Shown: positions 24,220 through 32,542 of the stretch, piece by piece | How the letters are laid out: every line of letters starts with the position of its first letter | Position numbering within the stretch: position 1 is the stretch's first letter | Origin: Cyclobacteriaceae bacterium YHN15 | GTDB taxonomy: Bacteria; Bacteroidota; Bacteroidia; Cytophagales; Cyclobacteriaceae | Length of the DNA: 64,000 nucleotides | Assembly: GCA_003797895.1 (NCBI GenBank) | Contig: RKQB01000001.1 | Coordinates: 325,822-389,821 of the forward strand | Direction: 5' to 3' | The notes under the pieces: model-generated | Database searches by the model: none | What the model was told of the DNA's origin: nothing | What the model saw: only the letters and a program-made list of their open reading frames with translations | Position numbers and translations under genes: made by a program

Positions 24220-26109
24220 ATGAATTACCTATCAGTAGAAAACCTAAGTAAGTCTTTTGGCGAGCGTAAACTTTTTCAAAACATCTCATTTGGGATAGAT
24301 CAGGGACAAAAAATTGCCCTTGTAGGCATCAATGGGGCAGGGAAATCCACCCTGATGAAAATCATCATGGGCATTGAAGTGGCAGATTCAGGAAATATTG
24401 CCATCAACCAACAGGTCAAGATTTCTTATGTTCATCAAAATCCCGTTTTCACCGGAAATCTTACCATATACCAAACCATCTTTGATGGAACTAAGAATGA
24501 AACCTTGCAGGTCATTGAAGATTACCATAAGGCGATGTTGGATGCTGAAATGGGTAAAGATAATGGAGATATCCTCCAAAAGCTTTTTGAAAAAATGGAT
24601 ACTCTTCAGGCTTGGGATTATGAGTATCAAATAAAAGAAGTATTGGGCAAATTGGGGCTTCATGACATGGATTTACCTGTAGGAAATCTCAGTGGCGGCC
24701 AAAGAAAACGTGTGGCTTTGGCGAAAGCAATTTTGGAAAAACCTGATTTATTGCTTCTGGATGAGCCCACCAATCACCTGGATTTAGAAACAATTGAATG
24801 GTTAGAGGAATATCTTTCCAAAGCCAATTTAGCACTCTTCATGGTAACCCACGATAGGTACTTTTTGGAAAAAGTAACCAATCAGATTCTTGAATTGGAC
24901 AACGGGAATATACATAGGTACATGGGTAACTATGGTTATTTCTTAGAAAAAAAGGATGAAAGAAGGGAAATTGAAGCTACAGAACAGGAAAAGGCAAAAA
25001 GTCTTTACAAGAAAGAACTGGATTGGATAAGAAGACAGCCAAAGGCGCGTAGCACAAAAGCGAAATACAGGGTGGATGCTTTTGAAGAGACTAAAGAAAA
25101 AGCTTTTCAAAAAAGAGAAGAGAGGGAAATAGAATTGAAAGTTACCAGCCAAAGACTGGGTAATAAAATCATTGAAATAGAAAAATTGAACAAGGCATTT
25201 GATGGCAAAACTTTGGTCGAAGACTTTAGTTATACTTTTAAAAAAGGAGATAAAATAGGTATTGTTGGCCCAAATGGCGCAGGGAAAACCACCTTTTTGA
25301 ACATGATTACAGGTCTTTTACAGCCGGATTCAGGTAAAATTTCTACTGGGCAAACCACAGCAATCGGATATTATCGACAAGAAGAAGATTCTTTCGATGA
25401 AGAAAAGAGATTAATTGATATTGTCAAAGATGTAGCGGAAGTTGTGACAGTAGCCGGAGGGGCCACGATAACGGTAGCCCAATTTTTAAATAAGTTTGGA
25501 TTTCCCCCCAAACAACAGCATACCCCGATAGCCAAGCTGAGTGGCGGTGAAAGAAGAAGGTTGCAGTTATTGATGATCCTAATAAAAAGTCCAAATTTTT
25601 TAATTCTTGATGAACCTACCAACGACCTTGATATTGTCACCCTCAACACTTTAGAGGAATTTTTGGATAATTTTCCTGGCTGTTTAATTATTGTTTCCCA
25701 TGACAGGTATTTCATGGATAGGTTAGTCGATCACCTTTTCGTGTTTGAAGGAGAAGGGAAAATCAAAGATTTTCCAGGTAATTATACAGATTTCAGAGAA
25801 TGGGAAAAGGATCAAAAACCCGTCCAGAAAGAAATAGCTTCATTGAAAGAATCGGTAATTGTTCCGAAGGAGCAATCTAGTATAAAAAGTAAGGCATCTT
25901 TCAAGGACAAAAAGGAGTTTCAGGAGATTAATCAGCAAATAGAAAAGCTGAATGAAGAGAAACAGTCTCTGATAGGCAAAATTACGAGCGGAACTGAGGA
26001 TCACCAATCTTTGTCGGACTGGTCAAACAGGGTACAGGAAATTGATGGGAATCTGGAAGAATTGGAAATGCGGTGGTTGGAATTGAGTGAATTGGAGGGG
26101 ATACAGTAG
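24220..26109 (+). CDS. ABC-F family ATPase (Uup-like)
   Basis: The ATG at 24220 gives 629 residues; a TTG six codons upstream is ignored because it would place the start within or before the -7 element. Two ATP-binding cassettes are present: Walker A G-I-N-G-A-G-K-S-T with L-S-G-G-Q and L-L-L-D-E-P-T-N-H-L-D, then G-P-N-G-A-G-K-T-T with L-S-G-G-E and L-I-L-D-E-P-T-N-D-L-D. They are joined by a charged linker (residues about 240-310), and a coiled-coil tail follows the second cassette. There are no membrane helices, so it is a ribosome-associated or Uup-type ABC-F protein rather than a transporter. It converges with the AlkD-like gene with a 5-base gap. Confidence 0.95.
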   Translation: MNYLSVENLSKSFGERKLFQNISFGIDQGQKIALVGINGAGKSTLMKIIMGIEVADSGNIAINQQVKISYVHQNPVFTGNLTIYQTIFDGTKNETLQVIEDYHKAMLDAEMGKDNGDILQKLFEKMDTLQAWDYEYQIKEVLGKLGLHDMDLPVGNLSGGQRKRVALAKAILEKPDLLLLDEPTNHLDLETIEWLEEYLSKANLALFMVTHDRYFLEKVTNQILELDNGNIHRYMGNYGYFLEKKDERREIEATEQEKAKSLYKKELDWIRRQPKARSTKAKYRVDAFEETKEKAFQKREEREIELKVTSQRLGNKIIEIEKLNKAFDGKTLVEDFSYTFKKGDKIGIVGPNGAGKTTFLNMITGLLQPDSGKISTGQTTAIGYYRQEEDSFDEEKRLIDIVKDVAEVVTVAGGATITVAQFLNKFGFPPKQQHTPIAKLSGGERRRLQLLMILIKSPNFLILDEPTNDLDIVTLNTLEEFLDNFPGCLIIVSHDRYFMDRLVDHLFVFEGEGKIKDFPGNYTDFREWEKDQKPVQKEIASLKESVIVPKEQSSIKSKASFKDKKEFQEINQQIEKLNEEKQSLIGKITSGTEDHQSLSDWSNRVQEIDGNLEELEMRWLELSELEGIQ

Positions 26110-26114
26110 ATTTA

Positions 26115-26837
26115 TTAGATTTTTCCTTTGATAAATAACTGTCTTGTTTCAGGATCAAATTTCTCGATGGCATACCGCAACATAACCCGGGGCATGCTTT
26201 TATAGTGCTGCTCGAGGAATTGATATTCGATCTGATAATCACGATTGCCTATTTCCCGGAGCATCCATCCCACAGCTTTTTGGATAATGTCATGTGGGTG
26301 CTGTAGTAGAATTTTGGCCAGTTTTAGGGCATCTTTGAAATCGTTTTGTGCGATAAAATAAAATGTAGTGATCACTGCGATGCGTTGGTCCCAGATAGTA
26401 TTGGAATCCGCTAATTGATAAAGCAATTTTCTGTCTTTTTTTTCCAGCCAAGGCCCCAAGATTTTATGGGCAGAACTGTCCACAAGATCCCAGTTGTTAA
26501 TGTATGCTCTTTGATCCAAGTAGAAATTCACAATCTGCTCCTTCTCTACCTCTGTTTTTGACTTTCCATATTGCTTGACCAATATAAAAACAGCTGTCAA
26601 TCGGACTTCGTGGTATTCGCTTCGGATGAGTTCCGTCAAATGATTTAATGTAGTTTCCTTCCAAAATTGATCGGCGATTTTTCTTTGTTCGGGTACTTTA
26701 ATGCCCAAGAATACATCACCTTCACCATACTCCCCCTTTCCGGTTTTGAAATAGCCCTGTAGGAACTGGGCTTTTACAGGGTCAGCCAAATACTCCAGGC
26801 ATTGGATGATTTCTTGAGATAGCTTGGATTGGGACAT
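26115..26837 (-). CDS. DNA alkylation repair protein (AlkD-like HEAT-repeat glycosylase family)
   Basis: ATG at 26837 gives 240 residues; a far-upstream ATG (26978) would add 47 residues of non-conserved sequence that overlaps a gene remnant. Family motifs include G-D-V-F-L-G-I-K-V-P-E-Q-R, E-V-R-L-T-A-V-F-I-L-V, N-N-W-D-L-V-D-S-S-A and W-D-Q-R-I-A-V-I-T-T-F-Y-F-I, then D-I-I-Q-K-A-V-G-W-M-L-R-E-I-G. AlkD-type proteins excise N3- and N7-alkylated purines. The substrate range here is inferred from the family. Confidence 0.9.
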   Translation of the reverse strand: MSQSKLSQEIIQCLEYLADPVKAQFLQGYFKTGKGEYGEGDVFLGIKVPEQRKIADQFWKETTLNHLTELIRSEYHEVRLTAVFILVKQYGKSKTEVEKEQIVNFYLDQRAYINNWDLVDSSAHKILGPWLEKKDRKLLYQLADSNTIWDQRIAVITTFYFIAQNDFKDALKLAKILLQHPHDIIQKAVGWMLREIGNRDYQIEYQFLEQHYKSMPRVMLRYAIEKFDPETRQLFIKGKI

Positions 26838-26936
26838 TAAGTGATTTGGGATTTTATGAAAATTCGGAAAATGTATTTGAAAATTGCTTATGTCTGTAAA
26901 ATTGGGAATTGACCAAGATACAAAAACCGGAGTTAA

Positions 26937-27152
26937 TTTTATATAGGGATCTATCCGGAGACACCTGCCAATCTTCAATCTATAAATTCACCTCAAAGTG
27001 ACATTAATTCTGAATTTGATGAATTCAGACCTGTTGTTTCAGGTTCTGATATGTTTCAAAATAACCTGAAGATATTTTCCTCCGACAGACCGGGAGGGAA
27101 GGGAGGTTTCGACTTGTATTATGTAGGGGTGCCGAAATGGGTACTCGATTAA
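26937..27152 (+). pseudogene. Remnant of a PD40/WD40-like beta-propeller repeat protein
   Basis: A plus-strand frame without a start codon encodes a segment running from YPETPANLQSIN through SDINSEFDEFRPVVSGSD to LKIFSSDRPGGKGGFDLYYV and a stop. The S-S-D-R-P-G-G-x-G-G-F-D-L-Y block is the hallmark of PD40 repeats found beside OmpA or TPR domains in Bacteroidota. The N-terminal and downstream parts are missing, and the fragment runs into the 3' end of the TonB receptor gene. It is therefore a decayed gene fragment, and it accounts for most of the 26838-27148 gap. Confidence 0.65.
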
Positions 27153-29581
27153 AAATCCATATCCTCATCAAAATCATCTCTGTCACGGTTTCTGCCATTT
27201 CTATCTTTAAAACCGCCAAATCTATAGGTAAAAGACAATGTCCCTATTCTTGTCTCCCTGTTGAACATATTGTTTTGGACAAAATTCCGGTCCTCTGTTT
27301 TTATCCTGAAAATCCGGGTGTTGAATATATCGCTCACATTCAAGCTGACGGTGGCGCGGTTATTCATGATATTTTTCCTAATCCCAGCATTAATTCCCCA
27401 CATGGGTTCAATTTCTCCCTGTGGCAACACAATCGGTCCTCTATAATTTCCCTGAATCTGTACAGTCGCAAAATTAGGGATGGCCATATTCCCTAATAGT
27501 GCAACGGTCCAACTCAGGTTGGAATTGTTAAAACCTGCTTCAATATTATCTCCAATGATCTCGGAATAGAAAATATTACCGGTAAGGGTCGCATCAAACC
27601 ATTGGGTAACTTGAATTTGGTTCACCATTTCAAATCCTGTTGAGCTTCTGCTATTGGCATTTTCTCTGGTTTGAATGGCTACATTATCATCATCTAGTCG
27701 GATTACCCTGGTAAGAATATCCGTAGAAAATCTATGGTAAACAGTGGCATTTAGCAGGTACTTTTCCCAACCCTTCATATAGCCTACTTCATAGCTATTG
27801 GTCAACTCAGGTTGTAAAAAAGGATTACCCACAGAAAGGTTGAATAAATCAGATACCCTGAAGATAGGTGCCAAAGCCCATATATTGGGCCTGGAAATTC
27901 TTCGGCTGAAATTGGCGGTAAATTCTTCTTCTTCTCCCAAATCATAAGAAAAATAAAGGCTGGGGAAGAGGTTAAAATAATTATTGGTGACCACATTTTG
28001 GTTTCTTTCCTGAATGGAACGTGTTTCTGTGTATTCTCCTCTCAATCCACCTTGATAGCCTAATTTCCCTATTCTATTCCTGTAATTTAGATAAGCAGCA
28101 TACACATCTTCTTTAAAATTGAAACCATCGCTAAAGAAATCATTTCTTTCAGGTATGAATTCCGTACTGGCATCCCCCTGGAAGAAATCCTGGCCCCTGT
28201 CCCATTCCCCAAAGGTTCCTTTCAGGCCTGACTCAAGTTTGCCTCCGTTTGAAAATGGTTTTTCATAATCCAATTGCAGGACATAAAAATTACTGCTCTG
28301 TGGCCTTTCATTGATCTGTAGTAGTCTGTTGGTAGGTACCTCCTGATTAAACTGATCAAAAAACTGTTGGTCATAAATTTCTTCCTGAATTCTGTCATCA
28401 TATGAATAAGATACAGAAGTAAATAAGCGATGTCCCAAGGTGTCAATCTCCCAAGTATAATTCAGACCTGTTTCGATATTGTAGCTTTGCCGACTGTCAT
28501 CTGTATTTCTCACGAAAAGACTATCTAATTGTCTCAGGCTATTTTCATTTCTTTGGTTTAATTGATTAAAGGCTGTCCTATCTCTGAAATTTCCCTGCAC
28601 ATAAAAACCCAAGGTTTTATTTTCGGTAAAATTGACATCTATTCCAGTCCGGACCAGATGATTCACATCAACTCTTTCTCCATAATTGTCTTGGTCTAAA
28701 AATGGGGAAGTGGAAGGAAGAAACGATTGTCTTAAGCCTTCGCCTTCTCTGAATAACCTACGGTTTTGGTAATTGTATGAACCATAAATATTCACGATGC
28801 CAGTACCATAGTTCATATTGACACCAGCCTGATATTTATCTCTGGTTCCTACAGAGACATTTGCCTGTCCATTTAACCCCGTCTTTTCATTTTTCTTCAG
28901 GACAATATTGATGATACCACCTACCCCAGCAGCATCATATCTCGAGGATGGGTTGGTAATCAATTCTACAGATTTGATACTATTGGCAGGAAACTGTGCC
29001 AATATACTTTCAGCATCATCACCAGAAAGATTGGAAGGTCGTCCATTGATATAAATCAAAATATTTCCACTGCCCCGCATAGAAATACCCCCTTCATCAT
29101 CAATCTGAATGGAAGGGAGAGTTTCCAGAAGTTCAGTTGCTGTGGCCCCTTCTGCAACAATGCTGTTTTCGACATTGTAAGTTCTTTTATCTATATCACT
29201 TTCAAACATGGATGTGACACCCTCAACAATTACTTCCTGTAAATTGGTGGCATCTGTACGAATGCGGATATTTCCGACATTCAAAACACTTTTGTCTCCG
29301 ACAGAGATACTTTTAAAGGCACTTTCATATCCCATGAAACCTATTCTTAATAAAAATTCCCCCATTTCTGAATCAATAGTAAATGTGCCGTCCAATTCTG
29401 ACATAATACCAGTCACCATTGAAGAATCATTTGGGTTCAATAAAGCGATATTTGCGAACTCCATAGGGTCTCCAGATTCTCTGTCTGTTACTTTTCCTTT
29501 TACAGTGAACGTTTGACCTGCCGCATTCATGGCAAATAGAAACAAGAAGGATAAATAAAAATAAGATAAAATAGGTTTCAT
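27149..29581 (-). CDS. TonB-dependent receptor-like outer-membrane protein with carboxypeptidase-regulatory domain
   Basis: The ATG at 29581 starts a signal peptide (M-K-P-I-L-S-Y-F-Y-L, cleavage near N-A-A-G-Q) and yields 810 residues; an upstream ATG at 29635 is less likely. Order of parts: CarboxypepD_reg-like domain (T-V-K-G-K-V-T-D-R-E-S-G-D-P), TonB plug (residues about 110-220, with G-G-I-N-I-V), then a long barrel of alternating aromatic strands ending R-I-G-T-L-S-F-T-Y-R-F-G-G. The C-terminal tail is Asp/Arg-rich. This resembles the outer-membrane beta-barrel family PF14905. The ligand is unknown, and no SusD partner is adjacent. Confidence 0.88.
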   Translation of the reverse strand: MKPILSYFYLSFLFLFAMNAAGQTFTVKGKVTDRESGDPMEFANIALLNPNDSSMVTGIMSELDGTFTIDSEMGEFLLRIGFMGYESAFKSISVGDKSVLNVGNIRIRTDATNLQEVIVEGVTSMFESDIDKRTYNVENSIVAEGATATELLETLPSIQIDDEGGISMRGSGNILIYINGRPSNLSGDDAESILAQFPANSIKSVELITNPSSRYDAAGVGGIINIVLKKNEKTGLNGQANVSVGTRDKYQAGVNMNYGTGIVNIYGSYNYQNRRLFREGEGLRQSFLPSTSPFLDQDNYGERVDVNHLVRTGIDVNFTENKTLGFYVQGNFRDRTAFNQLNQRNENSLRQLDSLFVRNTDDSRQSYNIETGLNYTWEIDTLGHRLFTSVSYSYDDRIQEEIYDQQFFDQFNQEVPTNRLLQINERPQSSNFYVLQLDYEKPFSNGGKLESGLKGTFGEWDRGQDFFQGDASTEFIPERNDFFSDGFNFKEDVYAAYLNYRNRIGKLGYQGGLRGEYTETRSIQERNQNVVTNNYFNLFPSLYFSYDLGEEEEFTANFSRRISRPNIWALAPIFRVSDLFNLSVGNPFLQPELTNSYEVGYMKGWEKYLLNATVYHRFSTDILTRVIRLDDDNVAIQTRENANSRSSTGFEMVNQIQVTQWFDATLTGNIFYSEIIGDNIEAGFNNSNLSWTVALLGNMAIPNFATVQIQGNYRGPIVLPQGEIEPMWGINAGIRKNIMNNRATVSLNVSDIFNTRIFRIKTEDRNFVQNNMFNRETRIGTLSFTYRFGGFKDRNGRNRDRDDFDEDMDF

Positions 29582-29953
29582 TTTTATATTTTTTTTATAA
29601 ATAAATATTTTTGAAAATTCAGAATTATATACCAAAAATTTTTAAAATAAGGTATATTATTCCTTATTAGTATAAATATGTAATCCAATCATATTTTTAT
29701 TATGAAAGAATTAAAATCTGAATAAAAAGAAGTTAAGGTTTAATTTTATTTTGTATTGGATAAATACTAAACTCCTTATTTAATAACGGATCTAAGGAGG
29801 ACTGGTTCAGAAATAATATGTATATACATTAATTGAACTATAGCGGTTTAACCTGCAGATGGCTTACACAAGCGGCTGTTTTTTTATTAGGTGATTCTGG
29901 AAATTCTATCTGAACCGGATATTTGGAATATTAAAAATTGAAAAAATGGAGTT
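29582..29953. other. AT-rich spacer between the TonB receptor gene and the nucleoside phosphorylase gene
   Basis: No open frame of interest is seen. A 12-base palindrome, ATGTATATACAT, lies at 29818-29829, and a loose GC-rich segment followed by seven Ts lies near 29850-29890. Neither is strong enough to call an operator or terminator. The part nearest 29581 is the leader of the receptor gene. Confidence 0.4.
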
Positions 29954-30820
29954 TTAGGCTGTCAGTTTATTTAGAGTATGGAGGATTAGTTTGTCAACTA
30001 TGCTATAGGGGTTTTTTGAAAATTCTTTGGTAATTCTATTGGCAATGATGGCATTTAAGCTCATGACTTCGTGGCCTAAAAGTCTTCCCATGGCATAATA
30101 ACCTGCAGTCTCCATTTCAAAGTTGGTAAGTTTAATTCCTTGAACATCAATATTTCCCAGTTTTTCGATGATATCGGGAATTGCAGGTTTTATCCTTACC
30201 TCTCTACCCTGGGGGCCGAAAAATCCCGGACAGGTCACTGTATTTCCATGAATCAATCCTTCCCCTACTGAAGCCAATAGTTTTTTTGAGCCTTCTACAC
30301 AGTAGGGCTTAAATGGTAATCCAAGTTGATCTTGCACCCGATGGCTCATTTTTTCCTCAATCCCTGTATATTCCGTGTGATAAAAAGCCATCAGTGTATC
30401 CAGTCCAATACCATACACTGAAGCCAATAAAGTTCCTGCCGGTATTTCACTTCTCATACTGCCTGAAGTGCCTATTCTAATAATATCCAGACTTGTATGT
30501 TCTGGTTTTGGTTCCCTGCTTTCTAAATCAACATTCACCAGGGCGTCCAGTTCTGTCATAAAAATTTCAATATTATCAGTTCCCATCCCTGTACTTATCA
30601 CAGTAATTCTTTTTCCATTATAAGTACCTGTATGGGTGACAAATTCCCTTTTGGAAATGGTAAACTCTATCTCATCAAAGTATTGGGAGACTTTTTTTAC
30701 CCTATCGGGATCTCCTACCGTAATAACAGTTGAAGCCAGGTGTTCTGGCTTCAAATTTAGATGATAGATGCTGCCATCCGGATTAATAATCAGTTCTGAC
30801 TCAGGAATTCTATTACCCAT
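29954..30820 (-). CDS. Nucleoside phosphorylase (uridine phosphorylase-like)
   Basis: The 288-residue protein belongs to the PNP/UDP family: V-G-D-P-D-R-V near the N-terminus, I-S-T-G-M-G-T-D-N-I-E-I, I-I-R-I-G-T-S-G-S-M, and T-N-F-E-M-E-T-A-G-Y-Y-A for ribose binding. It splits a nucleoside with phosphate to base and ribose-1-phosphate in pyrimidine or purine salvage. The start overlaps the trhO stop by 8 bases, so the pair is probably co-translated. The base preference is inferred from overall similarity to uridine phosphorylases. Confidence 0.88.
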   Translation of the reverse strand: MGNRIPESELIINPDGSIYHLNLKPEHLASTVITVGDPDRVKKVSQYFDEIEFTISKREFVTHTGTYNGKRITVISTGMGTDNIEIFMTELDALVNVDLESREPKPEHTSLDIIRIGTSGSMRSEIPAGTLLASVYGIGLDTLMAFYHTEYTGIEEKMSHRVQDQLGLPFKPYCVEGSKKLLASVGEGLIHGNTVTCPGFFGPQGREVRIKPAIPDIIEKLGNIDVQGIKLTNFEMETAGYYAMGRLLGHEVMSLNAIIANRITKEFSKNPYSIVDKLILHTLNKLTA

Positions 30821-31796
30821 GAATTGATTTTTTTACCTTTTCTTTATCCTGTTTTCTGAATAATCCTTTGTAGGGGTTATATCCATTGGTATTTTTCTGA
30901 TAATAACCGGTCCCATCGTAAGGACGTTTTTCAGGGTGCTCTTTACATGTTGTCGAACAGGCCCCTTCCAATTCCCATCCGCATTTTTCGCAAATGGCCA
31001 AATGCTCATTACAAAGAGGGTTGGCACAGTTTACCATTCTGTCGCAGGCAGTACCACAAACATGGCAAGTTGATATCACAGTCGGATTTACTTTATTGAC
31101 ATCCACTGCAATTCTGTTGTCAAAAACATAGCATTTGCCTTCAAAATCTTCTCCTCCAGCTTCTATTCCATATTTTATAATCCCTCCGTGTAGTTGGTAT
31201 ACATCCTGAAAACCTTGTTCAAGCAGGAATGCCGATGCCTTTTCACACTTTATCCCTCCTGTGCAATAAGTTAAGACTTTCTTGTTTTTTAGATGCTCCA
31301 GCTCTTTAACCTTTTCCGGGAAATCCCTAAAATTATCAATGTCTAAGGTGAGGGCATTTTTAAACCTGCCCAGTTCATGCTCATAATTGGACCTTACATC
31401 AAGGATGATGACATCCTCTTGGTTTTTGAGGGCTTTAAATTCCTCAGGTTCCAGGTGTTTTCCGGTTTTAACATTGGGGTCAAGATGCCTGAGGCTGCTG
31501 TGTACGATTTCGGATTTGACCCTCACATGTATCTTAGCGAAGGCATGTTTATCATGTGTGTCTATTTTAAACTCCGTTTTCGCAAATCTCGGGTCAGCAT
31601 GAATGTAGTCCATGTATTTTTCACAATCTTCCTTCAGTCCGGAGACTGTTCCGTTTAATCCCTCGGGAGAGATGATGATACGTCCACGGATATTGTTCTC
31701 AATACAGAACAAATGATGTTCTTCTCTGTATGCCTCAGGATCATCAATTTGGGCATAACAATAATAAAGTAGTATGCTGTAATCTTTGTTTTCCAT
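30813..31796 (-). CDS. trhO: tRNA uridine(34) 5-hydroxylase, rhodanese-domain TrhO (YceA family)
   Basis: The 327-residue protein has the family's N-terminal acylphosphatase-like domain (I-R-G-R-I-I-I-S-P-E-G-L-N-G-T-V-S-G), then a rhodanese domain with D-V-R-S-N-Y-E and the active loop Y-C-T-G-G-I-K-C-E-K. The C-terminus is cysteine-rich (C-H-V-C-G-T-A-C, N-C-A-N-P-L-C, C-E-K-C-G-W), as in YceA homologues. By family it hydroxylates U34 of certain tRNAs using prephenate-derived chemistry without oxygen. It overlaps the nucleoside phosphorylase gene. Confidence 0.93.
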   Translation of the reverse strand: MENKDYSILLYYCYAQIDDPEAYREEHHLFCIENNIRGRIIISPEGLNGTVSGLKEDCEKYMDYIHADPRFAKTEFKIDTHDKHAFAKIHVRVKSEIVHSSLRHLDPNVKTGKHLEPEEFKALKNQEDVIILDVRSNYEHELGRFKNALTLDIDNFRDFPEKVKELEHLKNKKVLTYCTGGIKCEKASAFLLEQGFQDVYQLHGGIIKYGIEAGGEDFEGKCYVFDNRIAVDVNKVNPTVISTCHVCGTACDRMVNCANPLCNEHLAICEKCGWELEGACSTTCKEHPEKRPYDGTGYYQKNTNGYNPYKGLFRKQDKEKVKKSIHG

Positions 31797-31805
31797 AACT
31801 TAAGC

Positions 31806-31822
31806 CCTGTTTCCGACAGGGT
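31806..31822. repeat. Short hairpin in the gap before trhO
   Basis: A six-base stem (CCCTGT / ACAGGG) with a five-base loop lies between the NeuD-like stop and the trhO start. On the minus strand it is not followed by a T-run, so terminator function is doubtful. Confidence 0.35.
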
Positions 31823-31851
31823 GTTTTGGTTTTATAAATGAATTTAATATT

Positions 31852-32490
31852 TTATTTTTTAATAGGAACTGCTGGATTACCAAATACGGTTTGTCCTTCT
31901 TTCACGTCCGAAATCACCACAGATCCCGCTCCAACCCTTGCATCTTTCCCTATATTTACTCCTGATACGATAACAACTCCTGATCCAATAAAGGCTCCTT
32001 CTTTTACAACAACTCCGGCATTGATAATGGACCCGGCCCCAATTTGTACAAAGTCTCCGATTTGCGCCTGATGATCCACTATGGCCCCTGTATTGAAAAT
32101 GCAATGACTTCCAATTTTGACTCCCGCACCAATATTTACTTGAGCATTGATAAAATTACCATGGCCAATAACTGCATCTGTTGATACATAAGAGGTTTCA
32201 TGAATTGCATTGATAGGCTGAACCTTCCTTGTATCATTCAACATCTTTACCAAAAACTGTCGGTATTTATTATCGTCTACGGCAACAAAAGCCTCACATT
32301 TTTTGCCAATCAGCTTAAGGAAACCCTCATCCTCAGGATGGCCCAAAATAGGCACAACATTAATTTCTGTTCCATGCAACTTTTCGTCTTCATCCAAAAA
32401 ACCAAAAACAATTACCTGGTTACTGTTGAAAATTTCCAAGGCAGGGTGAGCTATACCTTTTGCTCCTAAAATAATTACCGGTTTATCCAT
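31852..32490 (-). CDS. NeuD/PglD-like acyltransferase with left-handed beta-helix
   Basis: The 212-residue protein has an N-terminal Rossmann-like nucleotide-binding part (P-V-I-I-L-G-A-K-G-I-A). A hexapeptide-repeat region follows (about residues 105-205) with repeats such as I-G-H-G-N-F-I, I-G-A-G-V-K-I-G and I-G-S-G-V-V-I, with H-Q-A-Q-I-G at the usual catalytic-His position. Relatives acetylate sugar amines in sialic-acid-like or glycan synthesis. It is not next to other glycan genes here, so its role is open. Confidence 0.83.
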   Translation of the reverse strand: MDKPVIILGAKGIAHPALEIFNSNQVIVFGFLDEDEKLHGTEINVVPILGHPEDEGFLKLIGKKCEAFVAVDDNKYRQFLVKMLNDTRKVQPINAIHETSYVSTDAVIGHGNFINAQVNIGAGVKIGSHCIFNTGAIVDHQAQIGDFVQIGAGSIINAGVVVKEGAFIGSGVVIVSGVNIGKDARVGAGSVVISDVKEGQTVFGNPAVPIKK

Positions 32491-32509
32491 GTGTAGCTAT
32501 ATTGGATGG

Positions 32510-32541
32510 CAAAAGTAAAGTAAATCGGACTTTAAAGCAAA
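32510..32541 (-). promoter_or_regulatory. Bacteroidota-type promoter for the NeuD-like gene
   Basis: On the minus strand TTTG (32541-32538) and TACTTTTG (32517-32510) are separated by 20 bases, matching TTTG and TAnnTTTG. The -7 element is about 20 bases upstream of the ATG at 32490. The promoter overlaps the 3' end of the DUF2851 gene by coordinates only at its edge. Confidence 0.65.
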
Positions 32542-32542
32542 A

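Noticed and set aside
29818-29829. 12-base palindrome ATGTATATACAT as an operator
   Set aside because: Low-complexity alternating bases in AT-rich spacer, far from either gene start; no support.
31806-31822. Hairpin as a terminator of the NeuD-like gene
   Set aside because: No T-run follows on the minus strand; listed only as a hairpin.
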